From Chitinophaga flava (GTDB taxonomy: Bacteria; Bacteroidota; Bacteroidia; Chitinophagales; Chitinophagaceae), in contig NZ_QFFJ01000002.1 of NCBI RefSeq assembly GCF_003308995.1, positions 2,108,001 through 2,172,000 of the forward strand: DNA of 64,000 nt. The letters run 5' to 3'. Under the pieces are notes generated by a model. It had not been told where the DNA came from and ran no database searches. It saw only the letters and a program-made list of their open reading frames with translations. Made by a program: the position numbers and the translations under genes. Below are positions 27,644 to 36,739 of this stretch, piece by piece. The stretch's first letter is position 1. Each line of letters starts with the position of its first letter.

Positions 27644-28552
27644 ATGTCAACATTAGCACCGATCATATTTTTTGCCTATAAGCGACCTGACCATGCCCGT
27701 AAGGTGCTGGAAAGCCTGGCACAGAACCCGGAGGCAGCACAGAGTGAACTGTATGTTTTTGCCGACGGGCCCAAAGCAAACGCCAGCGAGGACGCATTAT
27801 TACAGATCGCCGCCACCCGGGAAGTGATCCGCAGCCGCAACTGGTGTGGTAAAGTGCATATTGCTGAAAGGGTCCAGAACTATGGACTGGCCCAGTCTGT
27901 GATTACCGGAGTGACGGAAGTGATCGCCAAACATGGTAAGGCGATCGTGGTGGAAGATGACCTGGTACTGTCACCCTATTTTCTCCAATACATGAACCAG
28001 GCACTGGACATGTATGAAGATGAGCCACAGGTGGCATCTATACATGGATATGTATACCCCTTGCTGGAAACCGTGCCGGAGACATTTTTTATCCGGGGTG
28101 CAGATTGCTGGGGCTGGGGTACCTGGGCCCGTGCTTGGAAACAGTTTGAGCCCGACGGGCAAAAACTGTACGACGCCCTGCGCCTGAAAGGAGAGGGCAG
28201 CACCTTTGATTTTAACAATACGTACAATTACATGAAAATGCTGCGTAAGCAGATCGACGGACAGAACGATTCATGGGCTATCCGCTGGTACGCTTCCGCA
28301 TTTCTGAAAAATATGTTAACGTTGTACCCGTCACGCTCACTGGTGCAGAATATTGGTACGGATGATACCGGCACGCATATGAACCAGGCAGACACGCCCA
28401 GCTTTGAAGTGGCATTGTCGCCTACGCCCATCATGCTGCAGAAACTACCGATAACAGCCAGTGTGCAGGGAACAGCTGCATTTGAGACATATTTCAGATC
28501 TATAAAGCCTGGTATATTTCAACGGATTAAGAAGCTCATGAAACGGAAGTAA
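27644..28552 (+). CDS. Glycosyltransferase (GT-A fold, GT2-like)
   Basis: A 302-residue protein starting PIIFFAYKRPDHARKVLESL, typical of GT-A glycosyltransferases, with the metal-binding VVEDDLVLSPYFL (EDD, about residues 105-117) and the GADCWGWGTWARAWKQFEP segment that is characteristic of a family often labelled glycosyltransferase/HlpA-like. The donor and acceptor are unknown. No membrane segments. It is part of the surface-glycan operon. Confidence 0.8.
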   Translation: MSTLAPIIFFAYKRPDHARKVLESLAQNPEAAQSELYVFADGPKANASEDALLQIAATREVIRSRNWCGKVHIAERVQNYGLAQSVITGVTEVIAKHGKAIVVEDDLVLSPYFLQYMNQALDMYEDEPQVASIHGYVYPLLETVPETFFIRGADCWGWGTWARAWKQFEPDGQKLYDALRLKGEGSTFDFNNTYNYMKMLRKQIDGQNDSWAIRWYASAFLKNMLTLYPSRSLVQNIGTDDTGTHMNQADTPSFEVALSPTPIMLQKLPITASVQGTAAFETYFRSIKPGIFQRIKKLMKRK

Positions 28553-28595
28553 GAAACAACAGCGGTTTGATATTGTAGTATTCCCTCAAAATACC

Positions 28596-29246
28596 GTGAT
28601 CATGCGTAATGATAACCGGAATTACGACTACAGTCAGCTCCCTTCTGAAAAAAGAGGGGAATATGAAAAAGTGACCGACTTACTGAGTCCTGGCAATACC
28701 GTGCTGGACCTGGCCTGCGGCAATGGGCGATTGATGGAGATGATGATTGAAGAAAAACAGTGTGATTGTAAGGGGATTGAGATTTCCCCCTCCGGAGTGG
28801 AAATATGCCAGCAGAAAGGATTACAGGTAATCAGAGGTCGGGTTGATGAAACGTTGCCTTATGCCGACAACGAGTTCGATGTGGCGGTATGCAATGTGAC
28901 TATACAAATGGTAATGTATCCGGAAACGCTGTTATCGGAAATGAAGCGGGTAGCCCGCCGTCAGATCATCTCATTTCCTAACTTTGCGTATTTCCTGAAC
29001 CGTATAGACATGATGATTAACGGGCGTATGCCTAAAAAGATGTTGTTTGGCTACCATTGGTACAATACAGGGCATATACACCAGCTTTCTCTGCGTGACT
29101 TTGAAGAGTTGCTGGAAAATGTGGGTGGCCTGCACATCGCAAGGAAAAGGTATGTGCCTATTGGCTTTAAAATAATTGATAGTTTGGGCAATGTGTTTCC
29201 CGGATGGTTCCGTAAAACCATTATCATCGAAACGGTGAAAGATTGA
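28596..29246 (+). CDS. Class I SAM-dependent methyltransferase, MetW-like
   Basis: A 216-residue methyltransferase. Motif I VLDLACGNGRLMEMM (about residues 33-47), an acidic residue ending beta-2 in GIEISPSG, and VAVCNVTIQMVMYPETLL resemble MetW. In MetW the role is in methionine synthesis with MetX, but no metX is here, and the place within a glycan operon points to a sugar or lipid-carrier substrate. The GTG at 28596 begins the longest frame; ATG at 28602 gives a protein two residues shorter and is equally likely. Confidence 0.75.
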   Translation: MIMRNDNRNYDYSQLPSEKRGEYEKVTDLLSPGNTVLDLACGNGRLMEMMIEEKQCDCKGIEISPSGVEICQQKGLQVIRGRVDETLPYADNEFDVAVCNVTIQMVMYPETLLSEMKRVARRQIISFPNFAYFLNRIDMMINGRMPKKMLFGYHWYNTGHIHQLSLRDFEELLENVGGLHIARKRYVPIGFKIIDSLGNVFPGWFRKTIIIETVKD

Positions 29247-29274
29247 GCCGGTTTATTGGGTCTTTATTGATATT

Positions 29275-30276
29275 ATGAAGGAAAGAGATACAACATTATA
29301 TTATTGTACACTGTTCGACAGTAATTATTTATCCCGCGGGCTGGCTATGTATACTTCGCTGGCGGCTGTTTGTGCTGATTTTCATCTGTATGTTTTTGCG
29401 TTTGATGATAAATGTCTGAACGTATTGCGGAAGATGGCCCTGCCTCATCTTACTGTGATCTCCCTGGCAGAATTTGAAGACCCGGAACTGCTGAAAGTGA
29501 AGCCTACCCGCAATAGGGCCGAATACTGCTGGACCTGTAGCTCTTCCACCATCCTTTATTGTATTCAACAATTCGAGTTGCCGCATTGTACTTATATTGA
29601 TGCGGACCTGTATTTTTATAATAACCCACAGGTGCTGATGGATGAAATGGGCAACCATTCCGTGATGATCACAGAACACCGTTACACTCCCCGGTATGAT
29701 AAAAGTAAACTGAGCGGTAAGTATTGTGTTCAGTATATAACCTTCCGTAACAACCGCTGGGGCATGGAAGCCTTGCAGTGGTGGCGTAATGCCTGCCTCG
29801 ACTGGTGTTATGACCGTCATGAAGATGGTAAGTTCGGTGATCAGAAATACCTCGACGACTGGCCACAACGTTTTAGTAATGTATGGGTGCTGGAAAATCT
29901 TGGCGGCGGACTCGCCCTCTGGAACATCCAGCAGTACGATGTGTTTAAAATGAATGACAAGCTCCGTTGCCGTGAAATAACTACTGGTAAAGAGTTTGAT
30001 CCGATATTTTATCACTTCCATTACCTGAAGTACTTTACAGACAATACCATAGAACTGGGCAGACGTACCATCACACCTGCTATAAAGGAACTGTTGTATA
30101 AGCCTTATATTCAGGAACTGGAAAAAAGCAGACAGCAGATACAGGCCGTAGATCCTTCTTTTGACCCACATGGCGCCCGTCCGCGTCCTTCCGGTCTGAA
30201 AGCTATACTGGTCACCATCCTGCGCAAATTGAAAAACGTATATCATATTTACCCCCTGAAGGAATCCGGGATTTAA
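29275..30276 (+). CDS. Glycosyltransferase, GT8-like
   Basis: A 333-residue protein with a GT-A-type sugar-nucleotide fold. LYYCTLFDSNYLSRGLAMYTSL at the N-terminus resembles GT8 and related proteins, and the DxD metal motif is in YIDADLYFYNNP (about residues 104-115). GDQKYLDDWP later matches the acceptor-side motif of this group. No membrane segment. The linkage formed is unknown. It ends 9 bases before fdtA. Confidence 0.75.
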   Translation: MKERDTTLYYCTLFDSNYLSRGLAMYTSLAAVCADFHLYVFAFDDKCLNVLRKMALPHLTVISLAEFEDPELLKVKPTRNRAEYCWTCSSSTILYCIQQFELPHCTYIDADLYFYNNPQVLMDEMGNHSVMITEHRYTPRYDKSKLSGKYCVQYITFRNNRWGMEALQWWRNACLDWCYDRHEDGKFGDQKYLDDWPQRFSNVWVLENLGGGLALWNIQQYDVFKMNDKLRCREITTGKEFDPIFYHFHYLKYFTDNTIELGRRTITPAIKELLYKPYIQELEKSRQQIQAVDPSFDPHGARPRPSGLKAILVTILRKLKNVYHIYPLKESGI

Positions 30277-30285
30277 ACATACAGC

Positions 30286-30657
30286 ATGGCACATATCATT
30301 AACCTGACAACACACAGTGATAAAAGGGGAAACCTTACCGTCATAGAAAAACAGATCCCTTTCGATATCAAACGGATCTTTTATATCTATGGCGTAGATG
30401 ATTCCGTGAGAGGCGGACACCGTCATCATAAAACCATACAGGCCGCTATCTGCGTGCATGGAAGTTGTATCGTGTCCAACAACAATGGAAAAGGGGAACA
30501 GACCGATTTTGTGATGGACCATCCCAACAAATGCCTGATCCTGGAACCGGAAGACTGGCATACCATGCATCATTTCACTCCCGACGCCGTATTGCTGGTA
30601 ATGGCTTCTACTCCATTTGAAGCAGCAGATTATATTTACGAACCTTATGACAACTGA
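30286..30657 (+). CDS. fdtA: dTDP-4-dehydro-6-deoxyglucose 3,4-ketoisomerase (FdtA/QdtA type)
   Basis: A 123-residue cupin enzyme. The family signature is seen in DKRGNLTVIE, IPFDIKRIFYIYGV, RGGHRHHKTIQAAICVHGSC (conserved His cluster, about residues 44-49) and ILEPEDWHTMHHFT. FdtA and QdtA move the keto group from C4 to C3 of dTDP-4-keto-6-deoxyglucose, with opposite C4 stereochemistry. They cannot be separated reliably by eye; fdtA is used because of the size and the adjacent FdtB-like gene, and QdtA remains possible. Upstream rmlA and rmlB are not in the window. Confidence 0.8.
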   Translation: MAHIINLTTHSDKRGNLTVIEKQIPFDIKRIFYIYGVDDSVRGGHRHHKTIQAAICVHGSCIVSNNNGKGEQTDFVMDHPNKCLILEPEDWHTMHHFTPDAVLLVMASTPFEAADYIYEPYDN

Positions 30658-30661
30658 GGCT

Positions 30662-31744
30662 ATGATAGAATATGAGAACCTCGGCTTACTCAACAAGCCA
30701 TTTTTTGAAGAATTCAGGACTGCTTTTAATGAAACACTGGAAAGCGGTTGGTATATACTGGGCAATAAAGTAAAGGAGTTTGAAACAGCCTATGCGCAGT
30801 ATCATGGTATGAAACACTGCCTGGGACTGGCCAATGGTCTGGACGCTCTGACACTGAGTCTGCGTGCCTTCAACTTCGCGCCCGGCGACGAAGTGATTGT
30901 GCCCTCCAATACCTACATCGCCACCATCCTGTCTATCGCACAGTGCGGGCTGAAACCAGTACTGGTAGAACCTGATATTCATACTTACAATATTGACCCG
31001 GAAAAAATTCCGGCAGCGATTACTCCCCGTACCAGAGCCATCATGGTGGTACACCTGTACGGAAAAAGCTGCGAGATGGACAAAATAGTGGCCATCAAGG
31101 AAAAACATAACCTGGTACTGATAGAAGACTGTGCACAATCACATGCCGCAACTTTTAAAGGCCAGCTGACCGGTACCTTCGGAGAGTATGGTGCCTTCAG
31201 TTTTTACCCTACCAAAAACCTCGGTGCACTCGGTGATGCCGGCGCCGTGCTTTGTAATGATGACCAGCTGGCTACCGCCATGCGTCGTTTACGCAACTAC
31301 GGTTCCGATGTAAAGTATTACAACGAAGTGGTAGGCGTGAACTCCCGCCTTGATGAAGTACAGGCTGCATTTCTGCTGGTGAAATTCAAATACCTGGCTC
31401 AAATCACCGAACATAAAAGGAAACTGGCGGAGGTTTATCATCAGGGACTGAAAAGTGATTTTATCAAACCGGTCGTACACCCCGATTATTTTGATGTGTA
31501 CCACATCTACAATATCCGTCACGAGCGCCGTGATGAACTGAAACAGTTCCTGCTGGACAACGGCGTTAAGACCGATATTCATTACCCGCTGCCGCCTCAT
31601 CAGCAGAAAGCGATGAAGGGTATCATAGAAGGTTCTTTCCCGATCTCAGAAGAAATACACCGGACTACCCTGAGTCTTCCTTGTTCTTACTACCATACAA
31701 CAGCAGACATAGAGAAGGTGGTGGAAGTGATCAATAAGTTTTAA
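30662..31744 (+). CDS. fdtB: dTDP-3-keto-6-deoxyhexose 3-aminotransferase (FdtB/QdtB type, DegT/DnrJ/EryC1 family)
   Basis: A 360-residue PLP-dependent sugar aminotransferase. Conserved blocks are ANGLDALTLSLRA, EVIVPSNTYIATILS, LIEDCAQSHAA and the PLP lysine in SFYPTKNLGALGDAG (Lys185). The start is set at ATG 30662, since MIEYENLGLLNKPFFEEF matches the usual N-terminus; the frame is open upstream through fdtA and earlier ATGs would overlap it. It lies 4 bases after the fdtA stop and acts on its product, giving a dTDP-3-amino-3,6-dideoxyhexose. The acetyltransferase that usually follows (FdtC) is absent here. Confidence 0.88.
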   Translation: MIEYENLGLLNKPFFEEFRTAFNETLESGWYILGNKVKEFETAYAQYHGMKHCLGLANGLDALTLSLRAFNFAPGDEVIVPSNTYIATILSIAQCGLKPVLVEPDIHTYNIDPEKIPAAITPRTRAIMVVHLYGKSCEMDKIVAIKEKHNLVLIEDCAQSHAATFKGQLTGTFGEYGAFSFYPTKNLGALGDAGAVLCNDDQLATAMRRLRNYGSDVKYYNEVVGVNSRLDEVQAAFLLVKFKYLAQITEHKRKLAEVYHQGLKSDFIKPVVHPDYFDVYHIYNIRHERRDELKQFLLDNGVKTDIHYPLPPHQQKAMKGIIEGSFPISEEIHRTTLSLPCSYYHTTADIEKVVEVINKF

Positions 31745-31755
31745 AGCCTATCACT

Positions 31756-32517
31756 GTGACGGATAAACGTTCATCACCACCGGTTGTCAGTATTATAACA
31801 GTTTGTTATAATGCCGCCAGGTTTATTGAAAGCACCATACAGAGCGTGCTGGCACAAACCTATCCTCATATTGAATACATTATTATTGACGGAGCCTCCA
31901 AAGATAATACGCTGGAGGTAGTGGCGCCTTACCGTTCCCGTATTGCGAAAGTGGTGTCTGAAAAGGACAACGGGCTCTATGATGCCATGAACAAAGGTAT
32001 GCAGCTGGCTACCGGCGAATACCTGCTGTTCCTGAATGCAGATGATACCCTGGCAGACAATACCGTCATTGAACAGATGCTGCAGGCTTGTCCGGATGCC
32101 GACGTGTATTACGGAGAGGCAATGTTCATCGATGAAAAAGGTGCCGAACTCGGACTGCGGTCTGAACAAACACCGCATCAGGTGCCGGCACAACTTACCT
32201 GGAAAAGCCTGAAACATGGCATGGTAGTATCTCATCAGGCATATATCATCCGCAGGCGTTTAAGTCCGTTGTATGATTTGCAGTATAAAGTATGCGCAGA
32301 TATTGACTGGATGATCCGTACACTCAAGGCTTCACGTCATATCTGCAATACCCATGTGGTCGTGTCCAGGTTTAGGGTTGGGGGGACGTCCAAACAGCGG
32401 CAGCAGCTGGCCTGGAAGGAACGGTATAAGATCCTGAGCCGCTATTACGGGCATATCCCTAATTTTACGCATCACCTGTTTATTGGGCTGCGGTATATCT
32501 TCTCCAAGAAATATTAA
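31756..32517 (+). CDS. Glycosyltransferase family 2
   Basis: A 253-residue GT2 enzyme with SIITVCYNAARFIESTIQSV, YIIIDGASKDNTLEVV, EKDNGLYDAMNKGMQLATG and the DxD-type LFLNADDTLADN (about residues 93-104). This subgroup (WcaE-like) commonly adds sugars in exopolysaccharide or LPS repeat units. The frame starts at GTG 31756, 11 bases after fdtB. Last gene of the glycan operon, followed by a terminator. Confidence 0.88.
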   Translation: MTDKRSSPPVVSIITVCYNAARFIESTIQSVLAQTYPHIEYIIIDGASKDNTLEVVAPYRSRIAKVVSEKDNGLYDAMNKGMQLATGEYLLFLNADDTLADNTVIEQMLQACPDADVYYGEAMFIDEKGAELGLRSEQTPHQVPAQLTWKSLKHGMVVSHQAYIIRRRLSPLYDLQYKVCADIDWMIRTLKASRHICNTHVVVSRFRVGGTSKQRQQLAWKERYKILSRYYGHIPNFTHHLFIGLRYIFSKKY

Positions 32518-32537
32518 TTGTTTTTATCTGCATAAAA

Positions 32538-32567
32538 AATGCGCCATGATCTACATCATGGCGCATT
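32538..32567. terminator. Bidirectional terminator at the end of the glycan operon
   Basis: Arms AATGCGCCATGAT (32538-32550) and ATCATGGCGCATT (32555-32567) pair perfectly around CTAC, with A-rich 5' and T-rich 3' flanks, between converging genes. Confidence 0.9.
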
Positions 32568-32586
32568 TTTAGTATATGCGGTACCG

Positions 32587-35100
32587 TTATTTAGAAGTCG
32601 GTTCCTGTTTTTCTTCTTTTTTTCCTGCAGCGATGATCTCAAAGATGAAAGCTCCAAGCACCAATATTACCAATACAGTGGAGGAGATGGAAGATATCTT
32701 CTGACCTGTAAAGAAGGTAGTTGGTTCAAACTTCAGATCGATTTTATGCTGTCCGGCGGGGATTTTCAGGCCACGCAGTGCATAGTTTACTCTTACGATA
32801 TCGGTCTTTTTACCATCAATATAAGCGTTCCAGCCGGCAGGGTAGTAGATTTCAGAGAATACACCGAGACCTTCCTGGCTGTTGCTGGAGGCATATTCCA
32901 GGCTGTTGAGGCCATATTTGGTCAGTTTGATGGTGGCGCCGCTGTCTGCTGCGGGTTGGTAACCGTTGCCCAGTTCTTTTGCGAAACGTTTGTCTACCAC
33001 GGCAGAATCTTTGGTGTCGAGATAGTCAAGCGTTTTCATTTCTGTGTTGGCATCGGGAGCCCATACAATACCTTTTACGAACCATGCGTTACCGTTGGCA
33101 TCCGGGTTGCGCTGTGCCACTGGCTGACCGGTTTTCTGATCAGGTACGATAAAGTATTTGGTATTGAGCATGTTGAGCACATGCATATTGTTTTTGGAGA
33201 TCTGGTGGGTGATGAGGTCCTGGTAAATCCACAGTTTGGCGGGGCTGTAGCCACCGATGTTTTTGTGGAAGTAGGAGGGGATGGCATCATCAAAAGGAGA
33301 CGTGGTGAGGTTGAACACGCGGTAATATGGATCAGGGTCCTGTTTGATCTGGAGATCAGCCTGTGATGGTGACAGCTGTGACAGCAGCACAGATTCATCT
33401 ACGAAACTGTCTTTGCCGAGGTAGTTTCTGTCTACCTGTACCAGATCGATGGTAACAGCAGCTACAATGATGATAGCAGCAGGTTGCCATTGCAGTTTAC
33501 CTTTCAGATAAGCCCAGATAGCACCGGCAGCGATGGCGATAAACACCAGGGAGCGGATACTGTCTTTCAGCAGCAGAGAGCTACGGTCTTTTTCCAGCGC
33601 CCGTATCATCAGTTTGGCATTGGCTTCACCACCGAGCATCTGACCGAAGTAGTTGAGCATGGTAGCGTCGCTATGGCTGCTGAAATTCCAGAACATGCTG
33701 CCGAGGATGCCGAGCACCACTACGATACCGCCAGAGATGAGTGTAGCCTGTTTCAGTTTTTTCAGCAGTTCTTCCTTGGAATGTTTACCATTGGCCATTT
33801 CCTGTAATGCCCAGCAGGCGAGTATTACAAAGGTGAGGGACGGCAGTACCAGGGCCTGTGAAGGTGCTCTGAACTTGTTATATAAAGGCAGGTGGTAGAA
33901 CAGGAAATCGTTGATAAATCCGAAATTCTTACCCCATGCCAGAATGAAACCGATAACGGTAACGGCCAGCAGCCACCATTTCTGCCAGTTGCTGACAACG
34001 AGCAGGGAGAGGATAAAGAGGAAGCAGATGATAGCGCCTACATATACAGGGCCGGAAGTACCTCTTTCCTGAGCACCGTAGTACAGGGGGAACTTCATCT
34101 GGTCCATATACTGTTCTACCTGAGCAGCGGGAGCGCCGAGGCTAATCATCTGTTCGTACACATGAGATCCGGTACCCAGTTTCTGCGCGGAGGAGTTACC
34201 CACAAAACCAGGGATCATGAGCGTAAAGGATTCCGGAACACCATAGCTCCATTCGTAGGCGTAGTCGATATCCAGTCCGGTGGATTTATTTTCTTTGGCA
34301 TCTTCCTTACCCAGTGTGAGTTCAGATTTGCTGCCACGCATGGTATAATCTGCATATTCTTTGGTGGTGAGGAGGCTGTCCATGGCTGGCAATGCAGCCA
34401 GTATGCCGGCAAAGGCCAGCAGCACAGAAGCTTTGAAGAACTGCGGCAGTTCCTTGTTTTTCAGTGCGTGAATGAAGGCGCCTATTACCAGGCAGATGAT
34501 CATGATAAGCGTGTAATAGATCATCTGAAGGTGATTGTTGTAGATCAGCAGACCGGTGGCCAGGGCAGTAAGGGCGGCGCCGCCGATTAGGCGTCCGCGG
34601 TAGGTCAGGATAATACCTGCCAGTACAGCCGGCATCAGTGCGATGTCGTACATTTTGGTGACGTGGCCTACATCGATGAGGATCAGGTTATAGGAGCAGA
34701 AAGCAAAAGCGATGGCGCCCAGGACTCTTATCCAGTATTTGAAATCCAGTATACATGCCAGCAGGTACATGCTGATCATGGCGAGGAACAACATGTTGAT
34801 AGGGGCGGGCAGGCCGAGGGTAACCAGTTGATTGACAATGGTCAGCTTGTTTTTACCGGGACCAGTGTATACCACATAGGTAGGCATTCCGGAGAACATG
34901 CTATTGGACCACAGTGGGGTTTCACCAGTTGCTTCATAAAAGTCCCTCGCCTCTTTGGCCATTCCTTTTACGTTCATCATGTCGCTCTGGTTTACTATCT
35001 TGCCTTCCAATACAGGAGAGCAGTAAACCGTTGCCAGCAATATGAATATACCAATTGCTGCCAGATGGGGAAGAATGGCTTTTAGCCAGTTTTGCTTCAT
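32587..35100 (-). CDS. YfhO family membrane protein
   Basis: An 837-residue inner-membrane protein with about 13 hydrophobic segments and long extracytoplasmic loops. Early conserved part: PVLEGKIVNQSDMMNVKGMAKEARDF, then a soluble C-terminal domain with ...VFSEIYYPAGWNAYIDGKKTDIVRVNYALRGLKIPAG, the YfhO hallmark. In Firmicutes YfhO glycosylates lipoteichoic acid; the role in Bacteroidota is not known, but a GT-C-type sugar transfer at the outer face of the membrane is likely. A TATTTTTG -7 box lies on the minus strand at 35138-35131. Confidence 0.88.
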   Translation of the reverse strand: MKQNWLKAILPHLAAIGIFILLATVYCSPVLEGKIVNQSDMMNVKGMAKEARDFYEATGETPLWSNSMFSGMPTYVVYTGPGKNKLTIVNQLVTLGLPAPINMLFLAMISMYLLACILDFKYWIRVLGAIAFAFCSYNLILIDVGHVTKMYDIALMPAVLAGIILTYRGRLIGGAALTALATGLLIYNNHLQMIYYTLIMIICLVIGAFIHALKNKELPQFFKASVLLAFAGILAALPAMDSLLTTKEYADYTMRGSKSELTLGKEDAKENKSTGLDIDYAYEWSYGVPESFTLMIPGFVGNSSAQKLGTGSHVYEQMISLGAPAAQVEQYMDQMKFPLYYGAQERGTSGPVYVGAIICFLFILSLLVVSNWQKWWLLAVTVIGFILAWGKNFGFINDFLFYHLPLYNKFRAPSQALVLPSLTFVILACWALQEMANGKHSKEELLKKLKQATLISGGIVVVLGILGSMFWNFSSHSDATMLNYFGQMLGGEANAKLMIRALEKDRSSLLLKDSIRSLVFIAIAAGAIWAYLKGKLQWQPAAIIIVAAVTIDLVQVDRNYLGKDSFVDESVLLSQLSPSQADLQIKQDPDPYYRVFNLTTSPFDDAIPSYFHKNIGGYSPAKLWIYQDLITHQISKNNMHVLNMLNTKYFIVPDQKTGQPVAQRNPDANGNAWFVKGIVWAPDANTEMKTLDYLDTKDSAVVDKRFAKELGNGYQPAADSGATIKLTKYGLNSLEYASSNSQEGLGVFSEIYYPAGWNAYIDGKKTDIVRVNYALRGLKIPAGQHKIDLKFEPTTFFTGQKISSISSTVLVILVLGAFIFEIIAAGKKEEKQEPTSK

Positions 35101-35130
35101 CGGATATCTTGTGTTTGGTTTAAAAGGAAC

Positions 35131-35138
35131 AAAAATAA
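35131..35138 (-). promoter_or_regulatory. -7 box upstream of the YfhO gene
   Basis: Minus-strand TATTTTTG, a full match to TAnnTTTG, 30 bases before the ATG; a TTG occurs 21 bases further upstream. Confidence 0.45.
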
Positions 35139-35162
35139 CTGTAATTTATCCGAAATTTCAAT

Positions 35163-35444
35163 ATGCGTTGGATTCGATTTGTGTTAAAGTTTACATTTAT
35201 CTGTAACCTGTGCTTTATTTTAGGTCAGATACTCAGGATTTCAGCGTATGATCATTCTTTTGATATGATCGTGAGCCATGTGCTGGTTTTAGGTGTGGGC
35301 GTGGCATTTCCGCTAAACCTTGTTGTTTGCCTGGTGACGGGAGTATTATTATTACTGAAAAAAATTAACTGGAAACAGCTGCCACCGTGGCTGTTTTTAT
35401 GTAACGTCGGTATCTTAGTTGTTCAACTTATAGTTAGTTATTAA
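35163..35444 (+). CDS. Small membrane protein of unknown function
   Basis: A 93-residue protein with three hydrophobic stretches (about residues 6-22, 35-60 and 72-92) separated by short polar loops. I do not recognise a family. It starts 62 bases from the divergent YfhO gene and ends 1 base before the queuosine-precursor transporter ATG, so the two plus-strand genes are surely co-transcribed. A role linked to that transporter is possible but not shown. Confidence 0.7.
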   Translation: MRWIRFVLKFTFICNLCFILGQILRISAYDHSFDMIVSHVLVLGVGVAFPLNLVVCLVTGVLLLLKKINWKQLPPWLFLCNVGILVVQLIVSY

Positions 35445-35445
35445 A

Positions 35446-36252
35446 ATGGTCAAGAAACTTTTAAGTGATAAGCCTACCAAGCTTTTTGTGATCTTCGCCA
35501 GCTTTTTTGTAGCCAATGCGCTCATCGCCGAGTGTATCGGTGGTAAACTTTTCTCGCTGGAACGGTTGTTGGGGCTGGAGGTACACTCCTTTACCCTGTT
35601 TGGAGAGAGCGGTCTGGCGTATACGCTGACTGCCGGGGTGCTGTTATGGCCGCTGGAATTTGTGATGACAGACATTGTCAACGAATTTTACGGGCCAGTG
35701 GCGGTACGCCGTATCTCCTATATTGCGGTGGCACTGATCACCTATGCTTTTATTATGTTTTTTGTGGCGATCCATGTGCCGGCCGACAGCTGGTGGCTGG
35801 GCAGCAGTTCCGGAGAAGGGGTACCCAACATGCAGAGCGCTTTTGTGGGTATTTTCGGGCAGGGGATGTGGATCATCCTGGGTAGCCTCACCGCCTTTCT
35901 GGTAAGCCAGATCGTGGACGTGACAGTATTTCACCACATTAAAAAACGTACCGGTGAAAAACATGTATGGCTGAGAGCTACCGGTTCTACGGTGGTGTCG
36001 CAGTTGGTAGACAGCTTTATCGTGTTGTTTATCGCCTTTAAGATAGGAAAGGACTGGAGCTGGCAGCGTGTGCTGGCCATCTGCATGGTGAATTACAGCT
36101 ATAAATTCGTAGTGGCGGTGGCGTTAACCCCGCTGATTTATTTGCTGGAGCATCGTATTGTCCGTTATCTTGGGCATGACACCGCTACACGGATGAAGGC
36201 CGCCGCCATGGGCAAGGAGATGCCGGTGATGGACGTGGTGCCGCACGATTAA
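35446..36252 (+). CDS. yhhQ: Queuosine precursor transporter (YhhQ/VUT family)
   Basis: A 268-residue inner-membrane protein with about six hydrophobic segments. The family signature is the ANALIAECIGGKLFSL start, WPLEFVMTDIVNEFYGP (about residues 66-82), the QIVDVTVFHHIKKRTGEKHVWLRATGSTVVSQLVDSF-type block, and a C-terminal NYSYKFVVAVALTPLIY. YhhQ-type proteins import preQ0/preQ1 for tRNA queuosine. The stop codon overlaps that of the converging Nudix gene: TTAA at 36249-36252 provides both. Confidence 0.9.
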   Translation: MVKKLLSDKPTKLFVIFASFFVANALIAECIGGKLFSLERLLGLEVHSFTLFGESGLAYTLTAGVLLWPLEFVMTDIVNEFYGPVAVRRISYIAVALITYAFIMFFVAIHVPADSWWLGSSSGEGVPNMQSAFVGIFGQGMWIILGSLTAFLVSQIVDVTVFHHIKKRTGEKHVWLRATGSTVVSQLVDSFIVLFIAFKIGKDWSWQRVLAICMVNYSYKFVVAVALTPLIYLLEHRIVRYLGHDTATRMKAAAMGKEMPVMDVVPHD

Positions 36253-36701
36253 TATCGTGCCTTCACCAAGTCTGCCACTACTTTATCAATCGGGAGGGTG
36301 ACGGCTGCGGCCGAAAAATCCTCCCAGTTGATCCATCTGGCATATTCAATCTCTGATACACCTTCCGGTACGGTAAAATCGAATGGCTTATCCAGCGTTT
36401 TGGCTGTAAAGGGAGACAGAGGAGTTACGAGATAGTAGATCGAAATAATCTGGGTTTCGTTATCAAAGGCTGATATCTGAAAGAAATCAGTGGTATAGAT
36501 ATGTTCTACCACCTTGATATCCTGTCCCAGCTCTTCGCGCCATTCCCGCACCATACATTCGAGGGTACCTTCCCCGAATTCGAGCCCGCCACCGGGGAAT
36601 TTGGTATAATATCCGCCACGGATATATTCATCAGTTACGAGTACCTGTTTTTGATCATTGATCATGATACCATAAACCCGTACGTTAAATCCTGTTTGCA
36701 T
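36249..36701 (-). CDS. Nudix hydrolase
   Basis: A 150-residue Nudix protein. The Nudix box spans residues 38-60 (G38-x5-E44-x7-R52-E53-W54-x-E56-E57-x-G59), with Trp in the place of the usual aliphatic residue after RE. The substrate, some nucleoside diphosphate derivative, is unknown. It is the last gene of a possible minus-strand unit after corA (38-base gap) and shares stop bases with yhhQ. Confidence 0.88.
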   Translation of the reverse strand: MQTGFNVRVYGIMINDQKQVLVTDEYIRGGYYTKFPGGGLEFGEGTLECMVREWREELGQDIKVVEHIYTTDFFQISAFDNETQIISIYYLVTPLSPFTAKTLDKPFDFTVPEGVSEIEYARWINWEDFSAAAVTLPIDKVVADLVKARY

Positions 36702-36739
36702 ATTGTTATTGTTCCCTGTTTTCCGGAATATGTTTTAGA

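Noticed and set aside
29329..30765. 478-codon minus-strand frame spanning three glycan genes
   Set aside because: It crosses the ends of the GT8-like, fdtA and fdtB genes, all with recognised motifs on the plus strand.
32539..33366. 275-codon plus-strand frame antisense to the YfhO gene
   Set aside because: It begins in the terminator hairpin and has no motif; the YfhO protein is certain.
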